The notes: generated by a model not told the origin, from the sequence alone. 64,000 nt of DNA from Devosia sediminis (GCF_016411825.1 NZ_JAEKMH010000001.1:1240001-1304000), one strand, 5' to 3'. Counted from the first letter of the stretch, positions 50,960 to 61,810 are shown. Program-made: numbers and translations.

Positions 50960-51460
50960 ATGCGCCTGTGGTGTCAAGCACTGACCGTGGCAACGCTGCT
51001 GAGTGCGCAGCCGGTCCTAGCCCAGACCGAGGGCTGGCAGACCTACCGAGACCCTGACTTCGGGTTTTCCGCCATGCTGCCCACCGAGCAATTTGCGCCC
51101 ATTGCCGTTCCCGAGACGCAGGGGGTGACGCTGCGCTCGGCCGACGGCGAGGCCCAGATCAATTTCCACGGCGGGCCGGCGCAGGATATGGGCCGCGACA
51201 TGCTGGAGGAACGGCTATCCTCTGGCGACCAGATCCGGACCATCACCTACCGCGCGGGAGGAGACTCCTGGTTCGTGCTATCGGGATATTACAAGCCGGA
51301 AGGCATCGACGAGCCAGTGATCTTCTACACGAAGGTGCTGTTTTCACTGACGCATGACAGCTTTTCCGCCTTCGAGATCAGTTTCCCCCAAAGCGACAAA
51401 CCGCGCTACGAGGATATGGTCGAAATCTTCGAGGACAATTTTACGCGTCCCGCCGGTTAA
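50960..51460 (+). CDS. secreted protein of unknown function
   Basis: A 166-residue protein with a signal peptide (MRLWCQALTVATLLSAQPVLA) and then a mixed alpha-beta domain beginning TYRDPDFGFSAMLPTEQFAP. The layout resembles small periplasmic proteins that start with a (Y)xDxxxGFSxxxP motif, as in PsbP-like folds, but this is only a resemblance. AAAGGAGG precedes the ATG closely. A hairpin follows at 51503-51525. Confidence 0.72.
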   Translation: MRLWCQALTVATLLSAQPVLAQTEGWQTYRDPDFGFSAMLPTEQFAPIAVPETQGVTLRSADGEAQINFHGGPAQDMGRDMLEERLSSGDQIRTITYRAGGDSWFVLSGYYKPEGIDEPVIFYTKVLFSLTHDSFSAFEISFPQSDKPRYEDMVEIFEDNFTRPAG

Positions 51461-51502
51461 AGCGCCCCCTGTCGGCAGGCACGTAATCGTCCAAAGCAAA
51501 GC

Positions 51503-51525
51503 GCCGCCGGCAGAAATCCGGCGGC
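51503..51525. terminator. hairpin between the secreted protein gene and the IlvD/Edd gene
   Basis: An 8-base stem GCCGCCGG/CCGGCGGC around CAGAAAT. On the plus strand it is followed by ACTTCATTTTT, on the minus strand by GCTTTGCTTT. It sits between two convergent genes and is a likely shared terminator. Confidence 0.65.
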
Positions 51526-51546
51526 ACTTCATTTTTCACTGCGCGA

Positions 51547-53355
51547 TCAGTGGTTGTCGCGCGGCAGGCCCTCGGTCTGGGCGATGCGCTGATATTTTTC
51601 GGCGGGCTTGAGGATGGCGCCGTCGCCGAGCTGGCCGACGAGGCTGCGCTGGATTTCCTGCCACGGGGTCTGGTGCTTGGGGAACTTGTAACCGCCCTCC
51701 GCTTCGAGCGCCGCGCGGCGAGTGGCGATTTCCTCGGCCGAAATCATGATATTGGCCTCGCCCTTGTTGAGGTCGATGCGGACCCGGTCGCCGGTCTTGA
51801 GGATAGCAAGGTTGCCGCCCGCTGCCGCTTCCGGAGTGGCGTTGAGGATCGAAGGAGAGCCCGACGTGCCGGACTGACGCCCGTCGCCGATACAGGCCAG
51901 CGCCGAGACACCCTTTTTGATGAGATAGTCGGGCGGCCGCATGTTGACGACTTCGGCGGCACCCGGATAGCCGATCGGGCCGGCGCCGCGCATGAACAGC
52001 AGCGTGTGCTCGTCGATATCGAGCGATGGGTCGTCGATGCGATGGTGATAGTCCTCGGGACCATCGAACACCACGGCCTTGCCCTCGAACATGCCCGGAT
52101 GGGCCGGATCGGACAGGTAACGATCCTTGAATTCGGTGCTGATGACCGAGGTCTTCATGATGGCGTTGTCGAACAGATTGCCGCGCAGCACGAGGAAACC
52201 GGCCTCGGCCTTGAGCGGGTTGTCGAAGTGCCGGATGACCTTGTCGTCCTCGATCACGGTGGTGCGGCAGTTCTCGCCAATGGTCTTGCCGTTGACGGTT
52301 GGGGCATTCTCGTGGATTAGGCCCTGCGCCATCAGTTCATTGACCACGGCCGGGACGCCACCGGCATGGTAGTAGTCTTCGCCCAGATATTCGCCGGCCG
52401 GCTGCAGGTTGACCAGCAGCGGCACCTTGTGGCCGTGCTGCTGCCATTCGTCGATGTTGAGGTCGACGCCGATATGCTTGGCGATGGCGTTGATATGGAT
52501 CGGCGCATTGGTCGAGCCGCCGATGGCGGAATTGACCACGATGGCGTTGAGGAAGTTTTCCTTGGTCAGGATGTCCGAGGGCTTCAGATCCTCATGCACC
52601 ATTTCGACGGCGCGCTTGCCGGTGCGCCAGGCCATTTCCTGGCGGTCGCGATAGGGCGCAGGAATGGCGGCCGAACCGGGGAGCTGCATGCCGAGGGCCT
52701 CGGCCAGCGAATTCATGGTCGAGGCCGTGCCCATGGTGTTGCAATAGCCGGTCGAAGGGGCAGACGAGGCTACCAGCTCGATGAATTTGGGGTAGTCGAT
52801 CTCGCCGGCGGCCAGCATCTGCCGGGCCTTCCAGACGATCGTGCCCGAGCCGGTGCGCTCGCCCTTGTGCCAGCCATTGAGCATGGGGCCGACGGAGAAG
52901 GCGATTGCAGGAATATTGACGGTGGCCGCGCCCATCAGCATGGCCGGAGTGGTCTTGTCGCAGCCGATGGTCAGGACGACGCCGTCGAGCGGATAGCCGT
53001 AGAGCACTTCCACGAGACCGAGGTAGGCGAGGTTGCGGTCGAGACCGGCGGTGGGGCGCTTGCCGGTTTCCTGGATCGGATGCACCGGAAACTCTATGGC
53101 GATACCGCCGGCTTCGCGGATGCCTTCGCGCAGGCGCTCGGCCAGGACGATGTGGTGGCGGTTGCAAGGGCTGAGATCGGAACCGGTCTGGGCAATGCCG
53201 ATGATCGGCTTGTCGGACTGCAATTCCTCGCGCGACACGCCGAAATTCATGTAGCGCTCGAGATAGAGCGCGGTCATGTCCGGGTTGTCCGGATTGTCGA
53301 ACCACGCGCGCGAGCGCAGCTTGCGGCCGCCGGAGCCGCCATTGTTTGCAGTCAT
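51547..53355 (-). CDS. IlvD/Edd-family sugar-acid dehydratase
   Basis: A 602-residue [Fe-S] dehydratase closest in pattern to the sugar-acid branch (L-arabinonate, D-xylonate, D-galactonate) rather than Ilv[23 protein letters not shown], then the cluster cysteines in [15 protein letters not shown] and [13 protein letters not shown]. Clustered with DgoK and DgoA, which use the product of galactonate dehydration, it may be the galactonate dehydratase here; some characterised members of this branch are reported to accept galactonate. The ATG at 53355 follows AAGGAA. It diverges from dgoK. Confidence 0.88.
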   Translation of the reverse strand: MTANNGGSGGRKLRSRAWFDNPDNPDMTALYLERYMNFGVSREELQSDKPIIGIAQTGSDLSPCNRHHIVLAERLREGIREAGGIAIEFPVHPIQETGKRPTAGLDRNLAYLGLVEVLYGYPLDGVVLTIGCDKTTPAMLMGAATVNIPAIAFSVGPMLNGWHKGERTGSGTIVWKARQMLAAGEIDYPKFIELVASSAPSTGYCNTMGTASTMNSLAEALGMQLPGSAAIPAPYRDRQEMAWRTGKRAVEMVHEDLKPSDILTKENFLNAIVVNSAIGGSTNAPIHINAIAKHIGVDLNIDEWQQHGHKVPLLVNLQPAGEYLGEDYYHAGGVPAVVNELMAQGLIHENAPTVNGKTIGENCRTTVIEDDKVIRHFDNPLKAEAGFLVLRGNLFDNAIMKTSVISTEFKDRYLSDPAHPGMFEGKAVVFDGPEDYHHRIDDPSLDIDEHTLLFMRGAGPIGYPGAAEVVNMRPPDYLIKKGVSALACIGDGRQSGTSGSPSILNATPEAAAGGNLAILKTGDRVRIDLNKGEANIMISAEEIATRRAALEAEGGYKFPKHQTPWQEIQRSLVGQLGDGAILKPAEKYQRIAQTEGLPRDNH

Positions 53356-53650
53356 TTGCCTGTTCCTTGCTGATCCGCCAGGTATGCGGAAGTGAGGGCC
53401 TTGGTTGCGCTGTTCTATCACGCCGGAAGGCGCTGTGAATGGGTGTGCGGCAAAAAATCATACAATTCCAAATGCTGCGCCGGCAGTGTGGTGAAAATCT
53501 GTCTCCCGGGCTGATGCGCCTTACTCATGGCGGGGTACCTGACGGGTGCTTGCGCTATTTCGAGGCCGGAAGGGAATCGGTCTGGTCAGCGGCGAGGCGG
53601 GGCTTTAGGGTCGCGCGCGCAAATCAGCCCGAACCGGGAGCGAGGACGAG

Positions 53651-54568
53651 TTGACTGAGACGATTGCATGGATCGCGGTGGATTGGGGCACGTCCAACTT
53701 GCGCGCCTGGGGCATTGATGCCGGCGGCGCCGTCGTGGCCTCGGCCGTGTCCGACCAAGGCATGGGCAAGCTGGCGCGCGAGCAGTTCCCGGCGGCGCTC
53801 AAGGCCGTAGTCAATGAGCTGGCCCCGCCTGACGATACGTTGGACGTGGTCATCTGCGGTATGGCCGGGGCGCGGCAGGGCTGGCTCGAAGCGCCCTATC
53901 TCGAAGCCCCCACCGATCTCTCCGAACTCGGCCGAGGCGCGGTCCATCCCGTGGTCGAGGGCACCAGGCTCAATGTGTCCATCCTGCCCGGGGTCTGCCA
54001 GCGCGAGGGCGGCGAAAATGTCATGCGGGGCGAGGAAACCCAGCTCCTTGGCCTCGCGGCGATCAGCCCCGGCTATTCGGGCCTGGTCTGCATGCCCGGC
54101 ACCCATTCGAAGTGGGCAGACCTCGAGGGCACCCGCATTACGCGCTTCTCGACGGCCATGACCGGCGAAATGTTCGAGCTGTTGAAGACCCATTCGGTGC
54201 TGCGCCATTCGCTCAACGGACCACTGGAGGGACCCGAGCGCGAGCATGGATTCCAGACCGGCGCGCGAGCTGGCCTCGATCACCCGGACATGCTGCTCGG
54301 TCAACTGTTCCGGGCCCGGGCATCCGCGCTGCTGTCGGGGCGCCCGCCGGACTGGTGCGCGGGCTATCTTTCGGGCCTCCTGATCGGCACGGAGATTGCC
54401 GCCAATCGTAACCAGATCGGCACCGATCCGGTGCCGCTGATCGGCTCGGCCACGCTGTGCGGATTGTATGCCGGCGTACTGGGCATGGCCGGAGCAACCG
54501 GTCGCGTCGTCGATTCCACCGAAGTGGTGCTGGCCGGTTTGAAGGCCGCCCGCGCCTCGATTGCCTGA
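53651..54568 (+). CDS. dgoK: 2-dehydro-3-deoxygalactonokinase
   Basis: Phosphorylates 2-keto-3-deoxygalactonate at the 6-position. The 305-residue kinase of the DgoK fold has WIAVDWGTSNLRAWGID (phosphate 1), VVICGMAGARQGW, MRGEETQLLG and CMPGTHSKWADLEG, followed by FSTAMTGEMFELL. The start is a TTG at 53651 preceded by GAGG. It leads a plus-strand operon with dgoA 10 bases after its stop. Confidence 0.93.
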   Translation: MTETIAWIAVDWGTSNLRAWGIDAGGAVVASAVSDQGMGKLAREQFPAALKAVVNELAPPDDTLDVVICGMAGARQGWLEAPYLEAPTDLSELGRGAVHPVVEGTRLNVSILPGVCQREGGENVMRGEETQLLGLAAISPGYSGLVCMPGTHSKWADLEGTRITRFSTAMTGEMFELLKTHSVLRHSLNGPLEGPEREHGFQTGARAGLDHPDMLLGQLFRARASALLSGRPPDWCAGYLSGLLIGTEIAANRNQIGTDPVPLIGSATLCGLYAGVLGMAGATGRVVDSTEVVLAGLKAARASIA

Positions 54569-54578
54569 GGATTTAGCC

Positions 54579-55190
54579 GTGTCCCATCGCCATATCATCG
54601 CCATTCTGCGCGGCATCACGCCCGACGAAGCCGTGCCGGTCTGCACCGCTCTGGTCGAGGCCGGCATCACCTTGATTGAAGTGCCGCTCAATTCGCCCAA
54701 TGCCGTGGACAGCATCGGCCGGGCAGCCGCGGCCCTGTCCGATCGCGCCGAGATCGGCGCCGGCACCGTCCTCACGCCCGAAGATGTCCGGGCAGTGGCC
54801 GGGGCCGGCGGCACGTTCATCGTGTCGCCCGACACCAATGTCGAGGTGATTGGCGAGACCTTGCGGCTCGGCCTCAAGTCTTACCCCGGCGTGTTCTCGC
54901 CCACCGATGCCTTTGCGGCGATCCGTGCCGGCGCGACGGGGCTCAAATTCTTCCCGGCGGAAGTGCTGGGCTCGAAGGGCATCAAGGCGATGAAGGCGGT
55001 GCTGCCGCCTGCCCTGCCCGTTTATGCCGTGGGCGGCGCCAGTCCCGACAATTTCCACGAATTCTTCGCGGTGGGCTGCACCGGCTTCGGCCTCGGAACC
55101 TATATTTTCAAGCCCGGCATGAGCGTTGCCGAGGTGGCCGAGCGCGCAAAGCTGGCCGTTGCCGCCTATGACAAGGGAAATTCCAAGTGA
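54579..55190 (+). CDS. dgoA: 2-dehydro-3-deoxy-6-phosphogalactonate aldolase
   Basis: Splits 2-keto-3-deoxy-6-phosphogalactonate into pyruvate and glyceraldehyde 3-phosphate. The 203-residue class I aldolase has AILRGITPDEA, the catalytic Glu in LIEVPLNSP, GAGTVLTPEDV, and the Schiff-base Lys in GLKFFPAE. Pairing with DgoK favours the galactonate rather than the gluconate (Eda) substrate. The GTG at 54579 is eight bases after TGAGG; a TTG at 54561 is in frame too. Its stop overlaps the next start. Confidence 0.93.
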   Translation: MSHRHIIAILRGITPDEAVPVCTALVEAGITLIEVPLNSPNAVDSIGRAAAALSDRAEIGAGTVLTPEDVRAVAGAGGTFIVSPDTNVEVIGETLRLGLKSYPGVFSPTDAFAAIRAGATGLKFFPAEVLGSKGIKAMKAVLPPALPVYAVGGASPDNFHEFFAVGCTGFGLGTYIFKPGMSVAEVAERAKLAVAAYDKGNSK

Positions 55191-56062
55191 CCGAAACCGC
55201 AAAACTCCTTGTCGACAGCCAGTGTGCCCTGGGCGAAGGCCCGTTCTGGCATGCGGGACGGCAGCAACTCTTCTGGTTCGACATCAATAACAAGACGCTG
55301 TTCGCGGCAACGGCGGAAGGCGAAGTCCAGAACAAGTGGCATTTCGACGAGATCGTCGCGGCGGCGGCCATTGTCGATGACGAGACGCTGGCGCTCGCCA
55401 CCGAAACCGGGCTCAAGCGCTTTGACCTCAAAAGCGGCGACACCGAGCATCTGATCGATATCGAGCGCGACGTTCCGGCCAACCGGACCAATGACAGCCG
55501 GGTGCATCCATCTGGAGCGTTCTGGATCGGTACCATGGTCAAGGACGAGGGTCCCAAGGATGGTGGCGTCTACCACTACCGCGCCGGGAAGCTGACCAAG
55601 ATCATCGCCAACGCCGCCATTCCCAATGCGACCTGCTTTTCGCCCGACGGCCGCACCGCCTACTGGACCGACACGCCGGACCAGAAAATCCTCAAATGCG
55701 CCGTCGATCCGGAAACCGGCCTGCCCGCCGGCGAGTGGGAACTCTTTGCCGACGTCACCGATCATCGCGGTTATCCCGATGGTGCCGTGGTGGACAGCGA
55801 AGGCTTTCTCTGGAACGCCCGCTGGGGCGGCTCCTGCGTCATCCGCTACGCGCCGGATGGCACGATCGACCGCATCGTCGAAGTGCCGGTGAGCCAGGTC
55901 ACCTGCCCCGCCTTTGGCGGCAAGGATCTGAAGCGCCTGTTCCTCACCACCGCCAACAAGAACATGCCGGCCGAGCAACTGGCAGCGGAAAAGGTGGCGG
56001 GCGGCGTGTTCTATATTGACCTCGACATTGCCGGCCTGCCGGAAACCAAAATCAAGCTCTGA
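55187..56062 (+). CDS. SMP-30/gluconolactonase-family sugar lactonase
   Basis: A 291-residue six-bladed propeller of the SMP-30/Cgr1 family, with GEGPFWHAG (metal-binding Glu), RTNDSRVHPSGAFWIGTM, PNATCFSPDGRTAYWTDT and YPDGAVVDSEGFLWNARWGG (metal-binding Asn and Asp). In this operon it would open a sugar lactone, most simply galactonolactone, to the acid used by the dehydratase. No signal peptide. The GTG start overlaps the dgoA stop by four bases; the GH42 gene follows after eight. Confidence 0.92.
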   Translation: MTETAKLLVDSQCALGEGPFWHAGRQQLFWFDINNKTLFAATAEGEVQNKWHFDEIVAAAAIVDDETLALATETGLKRFDLKSGDTEHLIDIERDVPANRTNDSRVHPSGAFWIGTMVKDEGPKDGGVYHYRAGKLTKIIANAAIPNATCFSPDGRTAYWTDTPDQKILKCAVDPETGLPAGEWELFADVTDHRGYPDGAVVDSEGFLWNARWGGSCVIRYAPDGTIDRIVEVPVSQVTCPAFGGKDLKRLFLTTANKNMPAEQLAAEKVAGGVFYIDLDIAGLPETKIKL

Positions 56063-56070
56063 GACCAACC

Positions 56071-58029
56071 ATGATCAGCCCCACCCTCGGCGTCTGCTAT
56101 TATCCTGAACACTGGCCCGAGGAGTGGTGGGAGACCGATGCGAAGCGGATGGCCGAGGTGGGCATTCGCTATGTGCGCATCGGCGAGTTCGCCTGGTCGC
56201 GGCTGGAACCAAGCGAGGGCGATCTCCGGCTCGACTGGATGATCCGCGCCATGGATGTGCTCGGGCGCCATGGCCATAGGGTGATCGTCGGCACGCCGAC
56301 GGCCACGCCGCCGCGCTGGATGGTCGATAAGCATCCCGACATGCTGGCGGTGGACCGCGAAGGCCGCCGCAAGGGCTTTGGTTCGCGCCGGCACTATGAT
56401 TTCTCGCATCTCGGTTTCCGCGAGGAGAGCGCAAGGATCACGCGCATCCTCGCCGACGCCTTGAGTGATCATCCGGCGCTGGGCGGCTGGCAGACCGACA
56501 ATGAGTATGGCTGTCACGGCACGACCTATTCGTACTCGCCTGCGGCGCTCGAGGGTTTTCGCAAGTGGCTCGCGGAGAAATACGGGACCATCGAGGCGCT
56601 CAACACCGCATGGGGCAACGTGTTCTGGTCGATGGAATACAGCCGCTTCGACCAGATCGAACTGCCCAATCTCCTGGTCTGCGATGCCGCTCCGGCCCAT
56701 GAACTGGATTTCCGGCGCTATTCCTCGGACCAGGTCGCCGCGTTCAACCGCACGCAGTACGAGATCCTCAAGGCAAAGCGCCCGGACCTGCCGGTGATCC
56801 ACAATTTCATGAGCCGCTACAGCGAGTTCGATCACTACCACCTGGCCGAAACGCTGGATATCGCGAGCTGGGACTCCTACCCCATCGGCCACCTGGCCAA
56901 GAGTTCCGAGAGCGACGAGCACAAGGCGCTCTACATGCGCCAGGGCGATCCCGACAATGCGGCCTTCCACCACGACCTTTATCGCAGCGTGGGGCATGGG
57001 CGCATGTGGATCATGGAGCAGCAGCCGGGCCCGGTGAACTGGGCAGACGCCAATCCCGATCCGCTGCCGGGCATGGCGCGGCTCTGGGCCTGGGAGGCCT
57101 TTGCGCATGGCGCGGAAGTCGTCTCCTATTTCCGCTGGCGCCAGGCACCGTTCGGGCAGGAGCAGATGCATGCCGGCCTCCTTCGGCCCGACAGCGAACC
57201 CGCGCCGGCCTATGGCGAGGCCAGCCAGGTGGCGCGCGAGCTCCAGGAGATCGGCCTCGATGGGCCTGCCGGCCAAGGCAAGGTCGCGGTCATCTTCGAC
57301 TATGAAAGCGAATGGGCCTGGGAAATCCAGCCGCAGGCAGCCGGGTTCAGCCATGGCAATCACGTGCGCGGGCTCTACGCGGCCTTCCGCAAGCGCGGGC
57401 TCGATGTGGACGTCCTGCCGCCCACAACCAGCGATCTCAGCGGCTATGACATCGTCGCTATTCCGGCGTTGCTGACATGGAATGAGGCGCTGCGTTCGGC
57501 CGTCGCGAATTTCGAGGGTTATCTGCTGGTGGGGCCACGCAGCGGCTCGAAGACCGAGAACTTCTCCATTCCGCCCCGGCTGGGGCCGGATCTCGGTGCC
57601 AACCTGCTCGACCTCAAGGTGGCGCGGGTGGACAGCCTGCCCGCCGGTATAGAGGTTGCCGTCAAGGGCGGCGGCGCGGCACGGCTGTGGCGGGAGATCA
57701 CCGTCGGCAATGCCGAGGTGGTCATGGAAGACGAGGCTGGCGTGCCGGTGCTGCTGTCGCAGGGCAAGCTGTTCTACTTCGCGGCCAGCGGCGACAAGGC
57801 GCTGGTGCAGCGCGTTGCCGACTACATGATCGCCGAGGCCGACACGCCAACTCTCAGCCTGCCCGCTGGCGTCCGATGCCGGGTGCGGGGCGGCTACCGC
57901 GTCTATGTGAACTATGCCGCGAGCGCGCAGGTCCTCTCCCCGGCGGATGACGAGGCGGGCTATGTGCTGGGCAGCGCGGATATTCCGGCGGCGGGCGTTG
58001 CTATCGCGCGGCTCGCCACGGCCGGCTGA
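56071..58029 (+). CDS. GH42 beta-galactosidase
   Basis: A 652-residue glycoside hydrolase family 42 enzyme releasing galactose (or arabinose) from beta-linked oligosaccharides. It has GVCYYPEHWPEEWW at the N-terminus, the acid/base E145 in QTDNEYGCHG and the nucleophile E316 in WIMEQQPGPVNW, then the trimerisation and C-terminal domains. No signal peptide, so its substrate must be taken up. It is last in the dgoK operon. Its final 29 bases overlap the end of comEC on the other strand. Confidence 0.94.
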   Translation: MISPTLGVCYYPEHWPEEWWETDAKRMAEVGIRYVRIGEFAWSRLEPSEGDLRLDWMIRAMDVLGRHGHRVIVGTPTATPPRWMVDKHPDMLAVDREGRRKGFGSRRHYDFSHLGFREESARITRILADALSDHPALGGWQTDNEYGCHGTTYSYSPAALEGFRKWLAEKYGTIEALNTAWGNVFWSMEYSRFDQIELPNLLVCDAAPAHELDFRRYSSDQVAAFNRTQYEILKAKRPDLPVIHNFMSRYSEFDHYHLAETLDIASWDSYPIGHLAKSSESDEHKALYMRQGDPDNAAFHHDLYRSVGHGRMWIMEQQPGPVNWADANPDPLPGMARLWAWEAFAHGAEVVSYFRWRQAPFGQEQMHAGLLRPDSEPAPAYGEASQVARELQEIGLDGPAGQGKVAVIFDYESEWAWEIQPQAAGFSHGNHVRGLYAAFRKRGLDVDVLPPTTSDLSGYDIVAIPALLTWNEALRSAVANFEGYLLVGPRSGSKTENFSIPPRLGPDLGANLLDLKVARVDSLPAGIEVAVKGGGAARLWREITVGNAEVVMEDEAGVPVLLSQGKLFYFAASGDKALVQRVADYMIAEADTPTLSLPAGVRCRVRGGYRVYVNYAASAQVLSPADDEAGYVLGSADIPAAGVAIARLATAG

Positions 58030-60139
58030 CGCTCTCCATGGCCGGGCGGATATCGAACCGCCCGGCGCGCTCGTCCCAGGTCAGGGCGTGAACGCCGCCG
58101 GACGCGAGCTCGGCCGCGCCGATCACTTGGCCATCCGCGAAGCAATGCTGCGGCGGGTAGATCCGCGCAACCACCAGATCGTGCCGGCCGCAATCCTCGG
58201 CAAAGGCGGCCGCGTTGCGAACAAGGGCGACGCTGTAATCCGGCGTCGTGACCACGCAGCCGATGCTGTCGCAGCGCGCGCCTGAATGGGCGACTTCGAT
58301 TTCGGTCTGGAAGTGCTCGCTCCACACATCGACGGCGAAGCTCCCGGTGCGGCCGCTGGCCAAAGCCATGCCATCGCCATCCCTTACCGCAACGGCCTGC
58401 GTCGTGTCGGCGATCAGAATGTCGGGGCGGGCCGTGAAGCCGAACAGCAGAATGACGCCGGCCGCAATGGCCGGCGCGGCCAGGCGCCAGTGGTTTTCGA
58501 TAAAGGCGAACCAGGCCAGCGCCATCAGTCCCGCCGCCAGCGTCCATCCAGCCAGTAGCGGATTTCCGGTCCAGCCGGCGCTCCAGCCCGCCACCAGTTC
58601 GGCCACATCGACCATGCGATCGATCCCCCAGCCCATGGCGTGGAGAAACGGCGCATCGAGACCCAGCGGCATGGCGAGCACCGAAACGACACCCGCTGGC
58701 ATGATGACAAGGCCCACGAAAGGCAGCGCCAGCACATTGCCCAGCACGCCGAGCGGCGCGGTCTGCTGGAAATGGTAGGCGGAGAAAAGCAGCGTCGCCA
58801 GCCCAGCGACGAAGCTGGTCCATGCCGTGACGGCGACCACCCTGGCGACACGATGCAGATATTCCGCTTCGGACGTGGCCTGCAGGCGCGGCAACTCGTA
58901 GATGCCGATAAGGCCGACCACGGCCGCAAAGGAGAGCTGGAAGCTGGGGCGGAACACGCTGGCCGGATCGATGAGCACGATGACGATCGCGGCGATGGCG
59001 ACATTGCGCATGGTCAGCGCCTGCCGACCGGCCAGGACGGCGCCGAAGATCAGCGCCAGCATCAAGGTGGAGCGGAAGGCCGGCACATTGTCGATGCCTC
59101 CGGCCAGCAACAGGTAGAGGAAGGCGGCCACCAGTCCGGTGACGGCCGCGATCTTCTTGGTGGGCCAAGCCACCAGCACCGGAACCGAGGCCAGTACCAT
59201 CCGCACCAGCCAGAAGACGCCACCGGCAACGATGGAGAGGTGGAGGCCGGAAATGGAGTAAATGTGGGCCAGACCCGCCGCGGCCATCAGCTCGCGGGTT
59301 TCGTCGGAAATGGCGCTCTGGTCGCCCACCACCATGGCCTTGGCGATTGCCGCGGTATCGCCCGACAGAACCGTGGCTATGCGGTTACCGATAACGTCGC
59401 GCAGTGCCTGGATGGCACGGCCGAGGTTGAACCCTTCGGCTGGGTCGATGCGCTCGAACGTGCCGATCACGGAGCCATAGGCGCCGACACCGATGAAGTA
59501 GGAATGAAACTGTGCGTCGTGGGCACCGGGCAGGACAGGCCCGGGAATGGGCGCGAGCCGCAGGTCAGCGCGCAGGTGGTCACCCGGCTCGACCCTTTCC
59601 CCATCCGGAAGCAGGATGCGGGCGCGCCGGACCGGAACCGGGCGCGCTTCGCCCTCGGGTGTGAGGCTGGAGACGATCGCCCGCTGCGCGCCGTCGTCAC
59701 CGGGCAGAACCTCGTCCACGATGGCCTCGTAGGTGCCATAGGCGGGAAAGGCCAGCATGGATGTGCCGAAGGCGAGGCCATGCAACGGCAGGAGGCAAAA
59801 GCCGGCCCAGATAAACAGCGCCTGCACGGCCCATCGGGTAGTGGCCAGTGACCTGGTCCAAAGGCACAGAATGAGCGCCAGTCCCACGACCAGCGAACCG
59901 GCTGCAAACACCTGCAGTGGCGGCTCGGCCGGAAGGTTGGCATATAGAGCTAGTCCGACAATCAGCCCGAAGGGCAGGAGGACGAAGAGCCGGCGCTTGT
60001 CGATGGCGTCCACGATGCATCGGCGCAATGAAGCGAGGACTGCTGGCAGGATGCGGGTTGCAGCGGTCGTGGCGCCGTGGGCGCGCCAACGCCGCCACGC
60101 GTCTCCCAGGCCACCCCAAGCCTCGTGTCCCGCCTCCAT
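58001..60139 (-). CDS. comEC: ComEC/Rec2-family DNA uptake channel protein
   Basis: An inner-membrane protein related to the channel for single-stranded DNA in natural transformation. The 712 residues have an N-terminal DUF4131 region with two to three helices, the competence domain ([44 protein letters not shown]) and a C-terminal region resembling a degraded metallo-beta-lactamase domain, with no HxHxDH site. As I recall such degeneration is common in alphaproteobacterial ComEC. It diverges from gltX with about 70 bases between starts. Confidence 0.92.
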   Translation of the reverse strand: MEAGHEAWGGLGDAWRRWRAHGATTAATRILPAVLASLRRCIVDAIDKRRLFVLLPFGLIVGLALYANLPAEPPLQVFAAGSLVVGLALILCLWTRSLATTRWAVQALFIWAGFCLLPLHGLAFGTSMLAFPAYGTYEAIVDEVLPGDDGAQRAIVSSLTPEGEARPVPVRRARILLPDGERVEPGDHLRADLRLAPIPGPVLPGAHDAQFHSYFIGVGAYGSVIGTFERIDPAEGFNLGRAIQALRDVIGNRIATVLSGDTAAIAKAMVVGDQSAISDETRELMAAAGLAHIYSISGLHLSIVAGGVFWLVRMVLASVPVLVAWPTKKIAAVTGLVAAFLYLLLAGGIDNVPAFRSTLMLALIFGAVLAGRQALTMRNVAIAAIVIVLIDPASVFRPSFQLSFAAVVGLIGIYELPRLQATSEAEYLHRVARVVAVTAWTSFVAGLATLLFSAYHFQQTAPLGVLGNVLALPFVGLVIMPAGVVSVLAMPLGLDAPFLHAMGWGIDRMVDVAELVAGWSAGWTGNPLLAGWTLAAGLMALAWFAFIENHWRLAAPAIAAGVILLFGFTARPDILIADTTQAVAVRDGDGMALASGRTGSFAVDVWSEHFQTEIEVAHSGARCDSIGCVVTTPDYSVALVRNAAAFAEDCGRHDLVVARIYPPQHCFADGQVIGAAELASGGVHALTWDERAGRFDIRPAMESVSRPWRAAR

Positions 60140-60211
60140 GCGCCCCTGCCCTTGCGCTCAAGCCCGCCTATGCTACACACGGCCCGCAATTCCTCAAATC
60201 CCCCGGTTGCC

Positions 60212-61627
60212 ATGTCTCAGGTCGTCACCCGCTTTGCTCCTTCCCCCACCGGCTATCTGCATATTGGCGGCGCCCGCACTGCGCTGTTCAGCTGGGCCTA
60301 TGCCAAGAACCAGGGCGGGAAGATGCTGCTGCGGATCGAGGACACCGACCGCGAACGCTCGACCGAAGCGGCAGTCACCGCGCTGATCGACGGGCTCACC
60401 TGGCTCGGCCTCGATTGGGAGGGTGAGCCGATCAGCCAGTTCGCGCGCGCGTCCCGCCATGCCGAGGTTGCCCATGAGCTGGTGAAAATGGGCCACGCCT
60501 ATTACTGCTATTGCTCGCCCGAGGAGCTGGACCAGATGCGCGAGGAGGCGCGCGCCGCCGGCAAGCCGCCGCGCTACAATGGCTTCTGGCGCGACCGCGA
60601 TCCCTCCGAGGCGCCGGAAGGCATCAAGCCGGTGGTCCGCATCAAGGCGCCGCTCTCGGGCGAGATCGTCGTGCATGACCATGTGCAGGGCGATGTCGTG
60701 TTCAAGACCGAGAACCTCGACGATTTCATCATCCTGCGCTCGGACGGCACGCCGACCTATATGCACGCCGTGGTGGTGGACGACCATGACATGGGCGTCA
60801 CCCACATCATCCGCGGCGACGACCACCTGACCAATGCCGCCCGCCAGATCGTCATCTACAATGCCATGGGCTGGACCGTGCCGGAAATGGCGCATATCCC
60901 GCTGATCCATGGGCCGGATGGCGCGAAGCTCTCCAAGCGCCACGGTGCCCTGGGCGTCGAAGCCTATCGGCAGATGGGCTATCTTCCGGAAGCGGTGCGC
61001 AACTACCTCGCGCGCCTCGGCTGGAGCCATGGCGACGACGAAATCTTCTCGACCGAGCAGATGGTCGAGTGGTTCAGCCTCGAAGCCCTCAACAAGGGCG
61101 CGGCGCGCTTCGACTTCGTCAAGCTCGAGAACATCAATGGCCACTATATCCGCGAGGCCGACCCGCGCTACCTCTACGAGGTGATGGTGGGTACGGCCGA
61201 AGAAGTGGGTCGCGACGAGGATGCCAAGGGGCTCAAGGCCAACCATAATACGGTGCTGGCCGCCCTGCCCGAATTGCAGCCACGCGCCAAGACGGTGCTC
61301 GAACTGATCGACCTGGCACAGTTCATCTATGCCCTCCGTCCGATCACGCCCGACGCGGCTGCGGCGGCCCTGCTTACCGACGACTCCCGGCTCGTGCTCA
61401 AGAGCATTGCCGATACGTTAGGGGGCCTTGCCGATTGGTCAGTGCCGGCGATCGACACGGCCATGCGTGCCCTTGCCGAGGAGAAGGGCCTGAAGCTGGG
61501 CAAGCTGGCGCAGCCGCTGCGCGCGGCGCTCACGGGACGCACTGTATCTCCGGGGATTTTCGAGGTCATGGTGCTGATCGGGCGGGAGGAAAGCCTCGCG
61601 CGACTCGGTGATCAGATCGGCGGCTGA
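60212..61627 (+). CDS. gltX: glutamyl-tRNA synthetase
   Basis: Charges tRNA-Glu, and possibly tRNA-Gln for later amidation. The 471-residue product has the class I motifs [16 protein letters not shown] (HIGH type) and GAKLSKRHG (KMSKS type), plus a C-terminal anticodon domain. The ATG at 60212 ([12 protein letters not shown]) is chosen; the frame is open to 60077, but that overlaps the 5' end of comEC. gltA follows after 183 bases. Confidence 0.97.
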   Translation: MSQVVTRFAPSPTGYLHIGGARTALFSWAYAKNQGGKMLLRIEDTDRERSTEAAVTALIDGLTWLGLDWEGEPISQFARASRHAEVAHELVKMGHAYYCYCSPEELDQMREEARAAGKPPRYNGFWRDRDPSEAPEGIKPVVRIKAPLSGEIVVHDHVQGDVVFKTENLDDFIILRSDGTPTYMHAVVVDDHDMGVTHIIRGDDHLTNAARQIVIYNAMGWTVPEMAHIPLIHGPDGAKLSKRHGALGVEAYRQMGYLPEAVRNYLARLGWSHGDDEIFSTEQMVEWFSLEALNKGAARFDFVKLENINGHYIREADPRYLYEVMVGTAEEVGRDEDAKGLKANHNTVLAALPELQPRAKTVLELIDLAQFIYALRPITPDAAAAALLTDDSRLVLKSIADTLGGLADWSVPAIDTAMRALAEEKGLKLGKLAQPLRAALTGRTVSPGIFEVMVLIGREESLARLGDQIGG

Positions 61628-61810
61628 GGCCGCCGGTCACGGCTGTCGCCAGCGTGTCGAATAGATAAGTCATACTCACCTATCGGTTGCTTGCGACGGG
61701 CAAGACCTGATACCTCTTGCCGGGAAAAGCGGCGCTTCCAAGGCGCCGGCCCCTGCCCGCATTTCCTGTCCTTTCCTGCGGGTGGAAAGGGGTGAAGCGA
61801 GGAGAGCTCA

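Noticed and set aside
58640..59851. Plus-strand open frame of 403 codons
   Set aside because: Antisense to comEC; low-complexity, charged translation with no recognisable domain.
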